Source of the DNA: Streptomyces sp. A 4/2
Lineage (GTDB): Bacteria; Actinomycetota; Actinomycetes; Streptomycetales; Streptomycetaceae
Length of the DNA stretch: 64,000 nt
Direction of reading: 5' to 3'
NCBI RefSeq assembly: GCF_940670765.1
Contig: NZ_CALNVW010000020.1
Coordinates: 1-64,000 of the forward strand
The translations under genes were made by a program, and so were the position numbers. Positions 44,701 through 52,092 of this stretch are shown here, one piece after another. The stretch's first letter is position 1. The number at the start of each line of letters is the position of its first letter. Under the pieces are notes generated by a model. It did not search any database and had not been told where the DNA came from. It saw only the letters and a program-made list of their open reading frames with translations.

Positions 44701-47700
44701 GGCGGAGACGCTCGGATGCATCGCTCAGCGGCAGGTCGCTGATGCGGAGGCCGGGGTCGTCCGCCGCCGCGCCGAGCAGCGTCAGGTAGTGGCCGACCAG
44801 CACGTCCATGCGGGCCCGATTGAAGAGGTCGGGGCAGTATGTGAGCACGCCCCGCATGTCCTTGCGACCCGACACGATGTCGAGGGACAGGTCGAACCGG
44901 CTGGTCACGCCGCCGAAGCCAAGCGAGGTGCAGTCCGTACCGTGCAGGGAGAGCTTTTCGTCGGGAGCGTCAAGGAGCTGGAAGGTGACCTGCACGAGAG
45001 GGTTGTGGCTGAGGTCCCGTTCAGGTGCGAGCGTCTCGACCAGCGTCTCGAAGGGCAGGTCCTGATGGGCGAAGGCGCCCAGCGCGGCCTCGCGGACCCG
45101 GTCGAGCAGCTCGCGGAACGACAGCTCCGGCCGGCAACCGACTCGTACAGGGAGGGTGTTGACGAAGAAGCCGACCAGGGGCTCGGTCTCGGCGCGGGTA
45201 CGGTTCGCGGTCGGCACGCCCACCACCACGTCGTCCTGGCCGCCGTACCGCGCCAGCAGCACCTGGAAGGCACCGAGCAGCGTCATGAACAGGGTGACGC
45301 CCTGCTCCCGGCCGAGCGCTTCCAGCCGTGCGACCAGCGGTGCGGGCAGCGGGAACTCTACGGTTTCGCCCCGATGGGACTGGACGGCGGGACGCGGATA
45401 GTCTGCAGGCAGGCGCAGCACCAAGGGCGCGCCATCCAATGCCCGCTGCCAAAAGGCGATCTGCTTCTCCTGCACCGGGCCGGTCATCCAGGCCCGCTGC
45501 CAGACGGCGAAGTCGGCGTACTGGATATCCAGCCGTGGCAGTGCGGCGGGGGCGCCGGTGACGCATTCCCGGTAGAGGCGCCCGAGTTCGTCCACCAGGA
45601 CGTCAACCGACCAGCCGTCGGAGACGATGTGGTGCATGGTGACCACCAGTGCGTGATCCTCGTCCGCCAGTCGGGCTGCCACCACACGCATCAGCGCGCC
45701 GTCCGCCAGCCGGAACGGGGTGCGCGCCTCTGCAGCCACCAGGTTCCGCACACCCCCCTCGGTTCGCTCGGCCAGATCGATCCGCACGATCTCCGCCACG
45801 CGCCGCGCGCCGGGCGAGTCAGGGGCCGAGACGACCTGGTAGGGCACACCATCTCGCTCGACGAAGGCCGTCCGCAGCGTCTCGTGCCGCGCGACCAGCA
45901 TCCGCAGCGCCCGCTGCAGCGCATCCAGGTCGAGTGGGCCGCGGACCCGGTAGGCGTCGCACATATTGTAGAAGACGCCGCCGGGCATCAACTGGTCAAG
46001 GAACCACAGGCGTTGCTGCGCGAACGACAGCGGCAGCGGCCCGCTCCGGTCCACCGGCTCAAGGGCCGGAGCCCCGTGGCCGACGCCCTTGGCCTGTTCG
46101 GCGCGGACGCGGGCGGCCAGCTCCTCGACCGTCGCGGCGTCGAACAGTGCCCGCAGCGGTACCTCGACACCGAGGAGCTTGCGGATCCGGGCAATCACCT
46201 GGATCGACAGCAGCGAGTGCCCGCCCAGCTCGAAGAAATCGTCGTGCACACCGACCCGGTCGACGCCGAGCACGGTGCACCAGACCTGTGCCACGACCTC
46301 TTCCACCATGTCACGCGGCGCCACGAAGCGGACGTCCAGTCCCGGCCTGCCCACCTCGGGCAGCGGCAGGCGCCTGCGGTCCAGCTTTCCGTTCGGCGTC
46401 AGTGGCAGCGCGTCCAGGACCACCACCGCCGACGGCACCATGTACGAGGGCAGTCGCCCTTGCGTGAAGCGGCGAATGCCGGCGGGGTCGGCCCCGCCCC
46501 CGACCGTGGGCGTGACATAGGCGATCAACCGCGCGTGCTCGTCGTCGATGACGGCGGCTTCCTTGACGGTGGGGTGGTGGGTGAGGGCGGCTTCGATCTC
46601 GCCGGGTTCGATGCGGAAGCCGCGGAGCTTGATCTGGTCGTCGGTGCGGCCGAGGTATTCGAGGGTGCCGTCGGGGCACCAGCGGGCACGGTCGCCGGTG
46701 CGGTAGAGGCGGCTGCCGGGGGTGCTGCTGTAGGGGTCAGCGATGAAGCGCTGGGCGGTGAGACCGGGGCGGTTGACGTAGCCGCGGGCGAGTCCCAGGC
46801 CGCCGAGGTAGATCTCCCCGGCGACACCGACGGGCACCGGCTGAAGGTGTGCGTCGAGAACACGAAGGTGGACGTTGGGCAGCGGAGTGCCGATGACGGG
46901 GACATCGACGGGGCCGGACAGATCGTGGCAGGTCGCGTCGACGGTCGCTTCGGTAGGGCCGTAGAGGTTGAAGCAGCGGACACGCCGCTGGCCGCGCAGC
47001 GCCTGCCACAGCGACGGCGAGACCGCCTCACCGCCCACCATGACCATGGAAGGCGCCCACTGCTCCTCCAACAGACCTGCGGAAATGAGGAGTTCGAGCT
47101 GCGACGAAGTCGTGTCGATGACGTCGATCCGGTGCTTCTCGACGAACCGGACCAAGGCCGAGGGGTCGCGGCGCACGTCCTCGGACGCGATGAACAGCTC
47201 GTGACCCGCCAGCATCCAGCTCAGCTGCTCCATGGACGCGTCGAACGTGAACGGCGCGGTGAGCGCCGCTCGCAGCTTCCTGTCGCCGGGCGGCACACTG
47301 TCGGCCCCGGCGAGATACGGGTCGTGGCCGAGGAAGGTGGCCTGCAGGGTGCTTGTGAGGTGGTTCAGGGAGCGGTGCTGGACGACGACGCCCTTCGGCG
47401 TGCCCGTCGAGCCGGACGTGTAAATGATGTACGCGGCCTGGTCGGGGCGGATGTGCGGGGCGGGCGCCGGGCCGTCGGTCGCGGGCTGCCGCGGATCGAG
47501 GTGGACGCGGCCGGGGCCTGCGGGCAGGTCGCGGGTAATGACGATGGGGGTTGCGACGTCGTCCAGGACATAGGCGGTGCGGTCGGCGGGCCACTCCGGG
47601 TCCAGGGGGACGTAGACGCCGCCCGCCCGCATCACGGCCAGCAGGGCGACAACGCTGTCGGTGGAGCGAGGCAGACGGACCGCGACCGGTGTCTCGGCCG

Positions 47701-50191
47701 TGACCCCGAGGCTCAGCAACTTCCGTGTCAGGGCGGCTACATGGGCATCCAGCCGGGCGAACGTCAGCGTGTCCTCGCCGCACGTCACGGCCCGCGCGTC
47801 CGGCGCCGCCCGCACCACCTCAGCAAACCGCTCCGGGACGTTGCCCGGCCCGCCGAGCGGCGCGTCCCGCTGCCCGAACCCGCCCAGCAGCCGCCGCTCG
47901 GCGTCGTCGGACAGCGGCAGCTCGCCGATCGGGCGGCCCGGATCCGCAGCGGCGGCGGCGAGAAGCGTCAGGTAGTGGCCGACCAGCGCGTCCATGCGGG
48001 GCCGGTCGAACAGGTCGGGGCAATAGTTCAGGATCCCGTGATAGGAGCCGTCGTCGGCCCGCTTGATGTCCAGGGACAGGTCGAACTGCGATACGGCCTC
48101 CCCGACCGGGTACCGCTCGACCTCCGCCCCGGGCAGGCTCGGCCGCGCCGCTGGCGTGCTTTGGAGCTGGAAGGTGACCTGCACGAGAGGGTTGTGGCTC
48201 AGGTCCCGCTCGGGCGCGAGCGTCTCGACCAGCGTCTCGAAGGGCAGGTCCTGATGGGCGAAGGCGCCCAGCGCGGCCTCGCGGACCCGCTCCAGGAGTT
48301 CCAGGAAAGTCAGTCCGGGGGCGCAGGCCACGCGCAGGAGGAGCGTATTGACGAAGAAGCCGACGAGAGGCTCCGTCTCGGTGCGGGTGCGGCCCGCCGT
48401 TGGGACGCCGATCACGATGTCCTCGTGCCCGGCATAACGCGCCAGCACCGTCTGGAAGGCGCCGAGCAGCGTCATGAACAGAGTGACGCCCTGCTCCCTG
48501 CCCAATTTTTCCAGTTCGGCGATCAGTGCATCGGGCAGCGCGAACTCGACGGTCTCGCCCCGCTCGGACTGCACGACGGGACGCGGATGATCAGTGGGCA
48601 GCCGTAGCACCGAGGGCGCACCGTCCAACGCCTGCTTCCAGTAATCGAGTTGCCTCTCCTGGACGGGCCCGACCATCCACGCGCGCTGCCACACGGCGAA
48701 GTCGGCGTACTGGGCCTCCAGTCGTGGGAGCGCGGCCGGATCGCCGGTGACGCACTCCCGGTACAGGCGGCCGAGTTCGTCGTTGAGCACACCCACCGAC
48801 CAGGCATCCGAGATGATGTGATGCATGGTCACGAGCAGCAGGTGCTCGGCGTCAGCCAGCCGCACCACCACCACACGCATCAGCGCGCCGTCCACCAGCC
48901 GAAACGGACTCTGCGCCTCCGCCGCCACCAGCCTGCGCGCCGACTCCTCCCGCTCGGCGGGCTTCAGCAGCGTCAGATCGACCCGCGTCAGGGTGGCCGC
49001 GCGCCGCGCACCCGGCCCGTCGCCGGCATCAATGACCTGATACGGCACACCGTCCCGCTCGACGAACGCCGTCCGGAGCGTCTCGTGTCGCTCGACCAGC
49101 ATCCGCAGGGCCCGCCGTAGCGCGTCCAGGTCGAGCGATCCTCGTACGCGGAAAGCCTCGCACATCGTGTAGAAGGCGCTGTCGGGCATCAACTGGTCCA
49201 GGAACCAGAGTCGTTGCTGCGCGAACGACAGCGGTAGCGGCGCGCCGCGCTCCACCGGCTCCAGCGCCACCTCCTCACGGCTGTCCTGGCCGCCGGCCTG
49301 TTCGGCGCGCACCCAAGCCGCTAGTTCCTCGACCGTCGGCGCGTCGAACAGGGCCTGCAGCGGAAGCTCGACACCTAGCAGCTTGCGCAGGCGCGCCACC
49401 ACTTGCACCGCCTGCAGCGACTTGCCGCCCAGGTCGAAGAAGCGGTCCCGTACTCCGACCCTGTCCACACCAAGCACGGCGCACCAGACCTGTGCCACGA
49501 CCTCCTCCACCACATCGCGCGGCGCCGCACAGGTGACCGGCCGGTGTGTCACCTCATCGGCGTCCAGCACAAGACGATTGCCGGAGAGGAGCGGCACGAT
49601 CAGGTGAAGAATCTGCGCCTCGACCGGAATCCCGGTGCCTGGATCTTCGATATGGCGCGCCAAATCGGCGTAGGAGACGAATGAAATGACCAACTTTTCA
49701 TCGGGGGGCGTCGCGTAAAACATATAGGCCTTGCCGGGCGCGGTCCGCGCGATGCGTCGCGGCGGGACAACGGGGGGTGCCGGCAGCTCGTCGTCCAGGA
49801 AACAGATGGGCCGGTCCCCTGTGAATTCGGGAGCGGCGGCACGGGTGGTGACGAGAACATCGGGAGGCGTGTCGGCGAAGATCTCACGCAGTCGCCCGGC
49901 CGAAGTGCCGAGGTCCGCAGGAAAGCAGGCAGCACCCAGTTTGAGCACCGCACACAGGGTGGCGACGAGATCGGGATCGCGCGGCAGGACCACCGCCACC
50001 AGCACCGAAGGGCCGACACCCGCGGCCGCCAGGCGCACAGCGACCAACTCGGCCCGCCGATTCAGCTCCCTGTAATCGATCGCGACTCCGTGATGCAGAA
50101 TCGCGGTCCGGTCTGGCGCGGCCGTGGAATGTCGTTCGAAGCTGTCCGACGCCGCATTTCTCCCTACGGATTCAGCGCCTTCATTCGTCAA
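41732..50191 (-). CDS. Multimodular NRPS: (degenerate A)-T-C-A-T-C-A(MT)-T
   Basis: A giant NRPS. Numbering below counts from a GTG at 50206; the likely start is TTG 50191 (five codons later), preceded by GGAGG at the right distance. Residues 1-225 are the front of an adenylation domain that has lost its P-loop (the A3 site reads FYATPPDEKL) and everything from A4 to A10. T1 about 230-300 (GGKS, Ser263); C1 320-760 (HHIISDAW); A2 790-1280 (pocket D-A-E-D-M-G-L-V-D-K, Lys1274); T2 Ser1331; C2 1390-1835 (HHIVSDGW); A3 1850-2730 (pocket D-P-E-N-L-G-L-V-D-K, Lys2723) interrupted by an N-methyltransferase 2300-2590 (LEVGCGTGLL); T3 Ser2783. It ends at T3 with no thioesterase. Glu at pocket position three in A2 and A3 suggests basic residues. 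T1 must be charged in trans. Confidence 0.93.
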   Translation of the reverse strand: MTNEGAESVGRNAASDSFERHSTAAPDRTAILHHGVAIDYRELNRRAELVAVRLAAAGVGPSVLVAVVLPRDPDLVATLCAVLKLGAACFPADLGTSAGRLREIFADTPPDVLVTTRAAAPEFTGDRPICFLDDELPAPPVVPPRRIARTAPGKAYMFYATPPDEKLVISFVSYADLARHIEDPGTGIPVEAQILHLIVPLLSGNRLVLDADEVTHRPVTCAAPRDVVEEVVAQVWCAVLGVDRVGVRDRFFDLGGKSLQAVQVVARLRKLLGVELPLQALFDAPTVEELAAWVRAEQAGGQDSREEVALEPVERGAPLPLSFAQQRLWFLDQLMPDSAFYTMCEAFRVRGSLDLDALRRALRMLVERHETLRTAFVERDGVPYQVIDAGDGPGARRAATLTRVDLTLLKPAEREESARRLVAAEAQSPFRLVDGALMRVVVVRLADAEHLLLVTMHHIISDAWSVGVLNDELGRLYRECVTGDPAALPRLEAQYADFAVWQRAWMVGPVQERQLDYWKQALDGAPSVLRLPTDHPRPVVQSERGETVEFALPDALIAELEKLGREQGVTLFMTLLGAFQTVLARYAGHEDIVIGVPTAGRTRTETEPLVGFFVNTLLLRVACAPGLTFLELLERVREAALGAFAHQDLPFETLVETLAPERDLSHNPLVQVTFQLQSTPAARPSLPGAEVERYPVGEAVSQFDLSLDIKRADDGSYHGILNYCPDLFDRPRMDALVGHYLTLLAAAAADPGRPIGELPLSDDAERRLLGGFGQRDAPLGGPGNVPERFAEVVRAAPDARAVTCGEDTLTFARLDAHVAALTRKLLSLGVTAETPVAVRLPRSTDSVVALLAVMRAGGVYVPLDPEWPADRTAYVLDDVATPIVITRDLPAGPGRVHLDPRQPATDGPAPAPHIRPDQAAYIIYTSGSTGTPKGVVVQHRSLNHLTSTLQATFLGHDPYLAGADSVPPGDRKLRAALTAPFTFDASMEQLSWMLAGHELFIASEDVRRDPSALVRFVEKHRIDVIDTTSSQLELLISAGLLEEQWAPSMVMVGGEAVSPSLWQALRGQRRVRCFNLYGPTEATVDATCHDLSGPVDVPVIGTPLPNVHLRVLDAHLQPVPVGVAGEIYLGGLGLARGYVNRPGLTAQRFIADPYSSTPGSRLYRTGDRARWCPDGTLEYLGRTDDQIKLRGFRIEPGEIEAALTHHPTVKEAAVIDDEHARLIAYVTPTVGGGADPAGIRRFTQGRLPSYMVPSAVVVLDALPLTPNGKLDRRRLPLPEVGRPGLDVRFVAPRDMVEEVVAQVWCTVLGVDRVGVHDDFFELGGHSLLSIQVIARIRKLLGVEVPLRALFDAATVEELAARVRAEQAKGVGHGAPALEPVDRSGPLPLSFAQQRLWFLDQLMPGGVFYNMCDAYRVRGPLDLDALQRALRMLVARHETLRTAFVERDGVPYQVVSAPDSPGARRVAEIVRIDLAERTEGGVRNLVAAEARTPFRLADGALMRVVAARLADEDHALVVTMHHIVSDGWSVDVLVDELGRLYRECVTGAPAALPRLDIQYADFAVWQRAWMTGPVQEKQIAFWQRALDGAPLVLRLPADYPRPAVQSHRGETVEFPLPAPLVARLEALGREQGVTLFMTLLGAFQVLLARYGGQDDVVVGVPTANRTRAETEPLVGFFVNTLPVRVGCRPELSFRELLDRVREAALGAFAHQDLPFETLVETLAPERDLSHNPLVQVTFQLLDAPDEKLSLHGTDCTSLGFGGVTSRFDLSLDIVSGRKDMRGVLTYCPDLFNRARMDVLVGHYLTLLGAAADDPGLRISDLPLSDASERLRLLGESGPQYTPGTDTETVPTAFAAQVRATPDAPALAYEDATLTFAELDTQVALLAGRLRRCGVIAEMPVAVCLPRSADSIVALLAIMRAGGVYVPLDPGWPADRTAYVLDDIAARVVITRDLPADPGRVHLDPRPTPSDYPAPTPRLHPDQAAYIIYTSGSTGTPKGVTVQHRSFSELLRRVRQTADGMSRSNVAHTTEMTFDPSLEQFLWLVAGHTLHVVPEDVRRDPEALVGLVRRAAIDVLNVTPSHLGMLIEAGLLEGDRVPGTVLVGGEAVSAALWRTLRERAATDTRVFNLYGPTEGTVDATCHDLSAPVDVPVIGAPLPHVRVRVLDAHLQPVPVGVAGEIYLGGLGLARGYVNRPGLTAQRFIADPYSSTPGSRLYRTGDRARWRPDGTLEYLGRTDDQIKLRGFRIEPGEIEAALTHHPTVKEAAVTVAADNNGAARLIALVALAPLAVHGSSAESGQGAQVEDWNAVFETTHVDAADGELTFNIKGWNDSLTGAPIPAEHMREWVDTTVDRLLDRPAKRVLEVGCGTGLLMWRLLPYVTEYTGTDFSRPAVEWLRDGLRRRPAHQARLHHREATDFTGVDAASADLVVINSVVQYFPDRDYLDAVLDRAVDAAADQGRIFVGDVRNLALAPQFYARQAIAHADPGASAQNVARAARDLAHRDSELLISPEYFTALAARSPRVTGVEILPRRGRHRNEMSLYRYDVVLHVGDRPAAPEAEVVTWGEEVYDLGLLSARLDHGGPDALLVRGVANDRLTRDNELLEAPVRTMAVDPEDLWALADSTPYRVSVSWAAADPQGAMDVLFVRQDAHDDRPLLVPHPAPAPSTRLTNAPTRHRRATEEVSAADGLRSWLAERLPSHLLPARIVEVTALPRTGTGKLDRGALNGLVTAGRTTKQSDSAAAAPRTGLERTVADAWAQVLGLPDVGINDNFFALGGDSLLAIRAVALCRRAGVQLTVRQLLSEQTVAALAAALDEESHD
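43397..43711 (-). repeat. 315-bp near-identical A-domain repeat, copy in A3
   Basis: Matches 46550-46864 over 315 bases with about four mismatches by eye and no gaps. It encodes the A6-A8 part of the adenylation domain (from LDAHLQPVPVG to HHPTVKEAAV), outside the pocket-forming region. A second shared block lies in the C domains at 44974-45100 and 48163-48289 (127 bases, about four differences). Confidence 0.9.
46550..46864 (-). repeat. 315-bp near-identical A-domain repeat, copy in A2
   Basis: Partner of the repeat at 43397-43711, same orientation, 3,153 bases apart, which is one NRPS module length. Such identity at synonymous sites points to recent duplication or gene conversion between modules. 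Confidence 0.9.
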
Positions 50192-50206
50192 GATGATCCT
50201 CCGCAC

Positions 50207-50350
50207 CGCTGAAACTACGAAGCCCCCAGTTGACCATGCAAAGCATTTGCAGTAATTATTCTCACAGCTGCTACGCGGCGAGAAGCAGTTTCAGCCAACG
50301 CACAACTATAGAATTATGCCGATATATCTCCCTGGTACAGATCCGGGTCC
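50207..50350 (-). promoter_or_regulatory. AT-rich promoter region of the large NRPS operon
   Basis: The bases upstream of the NRPS start are strikingly AT-rich for this genome. They include a near-perfect dyad TGCAAAGCATTTGCA (50237-50251) and 8-base inverted arms CTGAAACT (50208-50215) and AGTTTCAG about 80 bases apart. These look like regulator sites for the operon running from 50.2 to 34.9 kb; no pathway regulator gene lies next to it. Confidence 0.5.
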
Positions 50351-50434
50351 GTGATCGGGCAGGTCGACGGGGCGGGTGAAACGGCTGGAATTCATGCCTG
50401 GCTGCGCAGGCTCACCCAGCGGGTGCGGGGCCGG

Positions 50435-51030
50435 TCAGCAGAGTCCGAGAAGGGTCGGTGCGGACAGATCCGTCTTGATCTTCGCCAGGGCTTCGCGCAG
50501 CACGATGTTCTCCTCTGCCATGCTCTGGACGACCTGCGGAGTGAATTTCTGCGCCCTGACCCGTGCCCGGAACGCGTCCACAAGCCCTTTGTGATCGCCG
50601 TAGACGTCGACTCCTCCATCCGGCCGGTGATGCACTGCGGGCCAGGACGCCACCGTGCCGGAGTTCTCCGCGGTCGATGCCGTCAACAACAGGAAGAACG
50701 CCGTCAGCTCCTGCGATCCCCCGCCCTCCAGATACAGCAGCCGACTTCGGGCGTTGTGGCCACGGACAACGCGCCTATACGAGATCTTCTCGTAGGCGCC
50801 TCGCCGTCGGGCTCGGCTTATCGCCTGCGAGCGGGATCCCTCCAACGGGTCGTTGTAGCCCGCGATCTCCCGCAGCACCGCCCTCGGTATTCGATACCAC
50901 CGCCCCTCCTTGGCACCCTTCAAACGCCGCTGCCAACCAGGCCCGCGGAAAACGGCCCCCGGCGGAACGCGGAATCTCCACGTCAAGGACGCTGCCCCAC
51001 TCCTGAAGGCGCAGCCCCGTGCCGCGCAGA
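50435..51030 (-). pseudogene. Unrecognised, apparently frameshifted gene
   Basis: The minus strand carries protein-like, GC3-biased text that I cannot assign. The C-terminal part (50435 to about 50900) reads RWYRIPRAVLREIAGYND, YEKISYRRVVRGHNARSRL, GDHKGLVDAFRARVRAQKF and ends EENIVLREALAKIKTDL near the stop. An upstream part in another frame (LRAPFDQWRDIGLRGTGLRL, then VEIPRSAGGRFPRAWLAAA) appears to belong to the same ancestral gene, so a frameshift near 50930 is likely. No known domain is seen and no start is evident. Confidence 0.35.
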
Positions 51031-51601
51031 CCGATGTCCCGCCACTGATCGAAGGGCGCACGCAGCACCCACTTCACCTGGCGACCACGTGAACCCGTTG
51101 GCCGAATCCCATCGCGCCGGTCTCCCCCAGCCCTCCTGTCCAGAACGGACACCAGAGTTCGACACCAGGGCCGCCCCGGACACCGGGTTCTGGACGCCGT
51201 ACTTCCCCCGCGCCCGCCCAGGTGGAGAAGGTGTTGAGCGGCACGATCCATGTCTAAGCCGGCCGTCCCACAGGTGCGGCGCGGCATGATCGGTGACTGC
51301 GAGTCCCATTACACGCTGCGGCACGCGGTCGGCCTCGCCGTCGCCGCCGACATGCTGCTGACCGGGAGGAGACCCGCGCCCACCTCGCCCTCCTGGGTAC
51401 CGACGACGCCGGAGAAGGCGCCGCGGCGTGTCGCGAGCGTCGCCCGCCGATCTGGAGCTCGAAGGCCGGCGACCACACGGATCCCGCGTGAACCGGCCGG
51501 TGAACAGCCCGGAGAACCGCGGTGGTGGGGGCAGCCTGCTCTTCTCTGATCGTGGGTTGAAGACCGACGTCACCTCGGTGGTCCGGGCTCCAGAGGGAAG
51601 G
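51031..51601. other. Gap without a recognisable gene
   Basis: Between the frameshifted gene and the SnoaL-like gene no frame shows a known family. A plus-strand stretch near 51250-51400 (DCESHYTLRHAVGLAVAADM) has some codon bias and may be another gene remnant. This is the border between the NRPS cluster and the polyketide cluster. Confidence 0.35.
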
Positions 51602-51988
51602 TCAGGGTGTCCCGGCGGTCGGGACCGCGTAGATGCACTCCTCGATCCGGTCGATGAGGCCGCCGCTCTCGAACCGGAAGTAGACCGCGGCGTGGACCTT
51701 GCTGCCCGACCCGTCGGCCATACTCAGGTGGAGCACCTGCTGCTGGAAGACCTCGTTCGTACTCCGGAACTGGCGGATCACGTCGTACCGCAGCGCGTCG
51801 ACGTCAGCGGCAAAGGCCTGGAACCGCTGCAGCGTCGCGTCGATCGCCCGCTCCCCCTGACCGTCGTTCTGCCACACGGTGGCCCTGCTGGTGCACATCG
51901 CCCGGCATCCGGCGAAGTCGTACGCCTCCAGGCCGCGCAGAAACGACATCGCCTTCTCGCTGATGTTGTGTCCCATGTCGACTTCCAT
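51602..51988 (-). CDS. SnoaL-like / NTF2-fold protein
   Basis: A 128-residue single-domain protein of the NTF2-like/SnoaL superfamily. It starts MEVDMGHNISEKAMSFLRGL and shows the cone-forming helices and sheet of that fold: EAYDFAGCRAMCTSRATVW, QAFAADVDALRYDVI, FQQQVLHLSMADGS and VHAAVYFRFESGGLIDRIEE. In polyketide pathways such proteins act as cyclases, hydratases or hydroxylation partners, but many are uncharacterised. It lies 104 bases downstream of the carboxylic acid reductase gene on the same strand and fits as an accessory enzyme of the polyketide cluster. Confidence 0.8.
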   Translation of the reverse strand: MEVDMGHNISEKAMSFLRGLEAYDFAGCRAMCTSRATVWQNDGQGERAIDATLQRFQAFAADVDALRYDVIRQFRSTNEVFQQQVLHLSMADGSGSKVHAAVYFRFESGGLIDRIEECIYAVPTAGTP

Positions 51989-52092
51989 CTCGCTGTCTCT
52001 CGTCGAATGTGCGGCTGGCGAAAAGGCGTTCCGGGCTGTTCAGCGACGGGGGCGGCCCGGCGTGGGCCGCAGCCCGGCGGCCGGGACGGCCC

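Noticed and set aside
41738..48607. A 2,289-codon open frame on the plus strand opposite the NRPS
   Set aside because: It is antisense to well-supported NRPS domains and has no family resemblance; long antisense frames are a by-product of high third-position GC.
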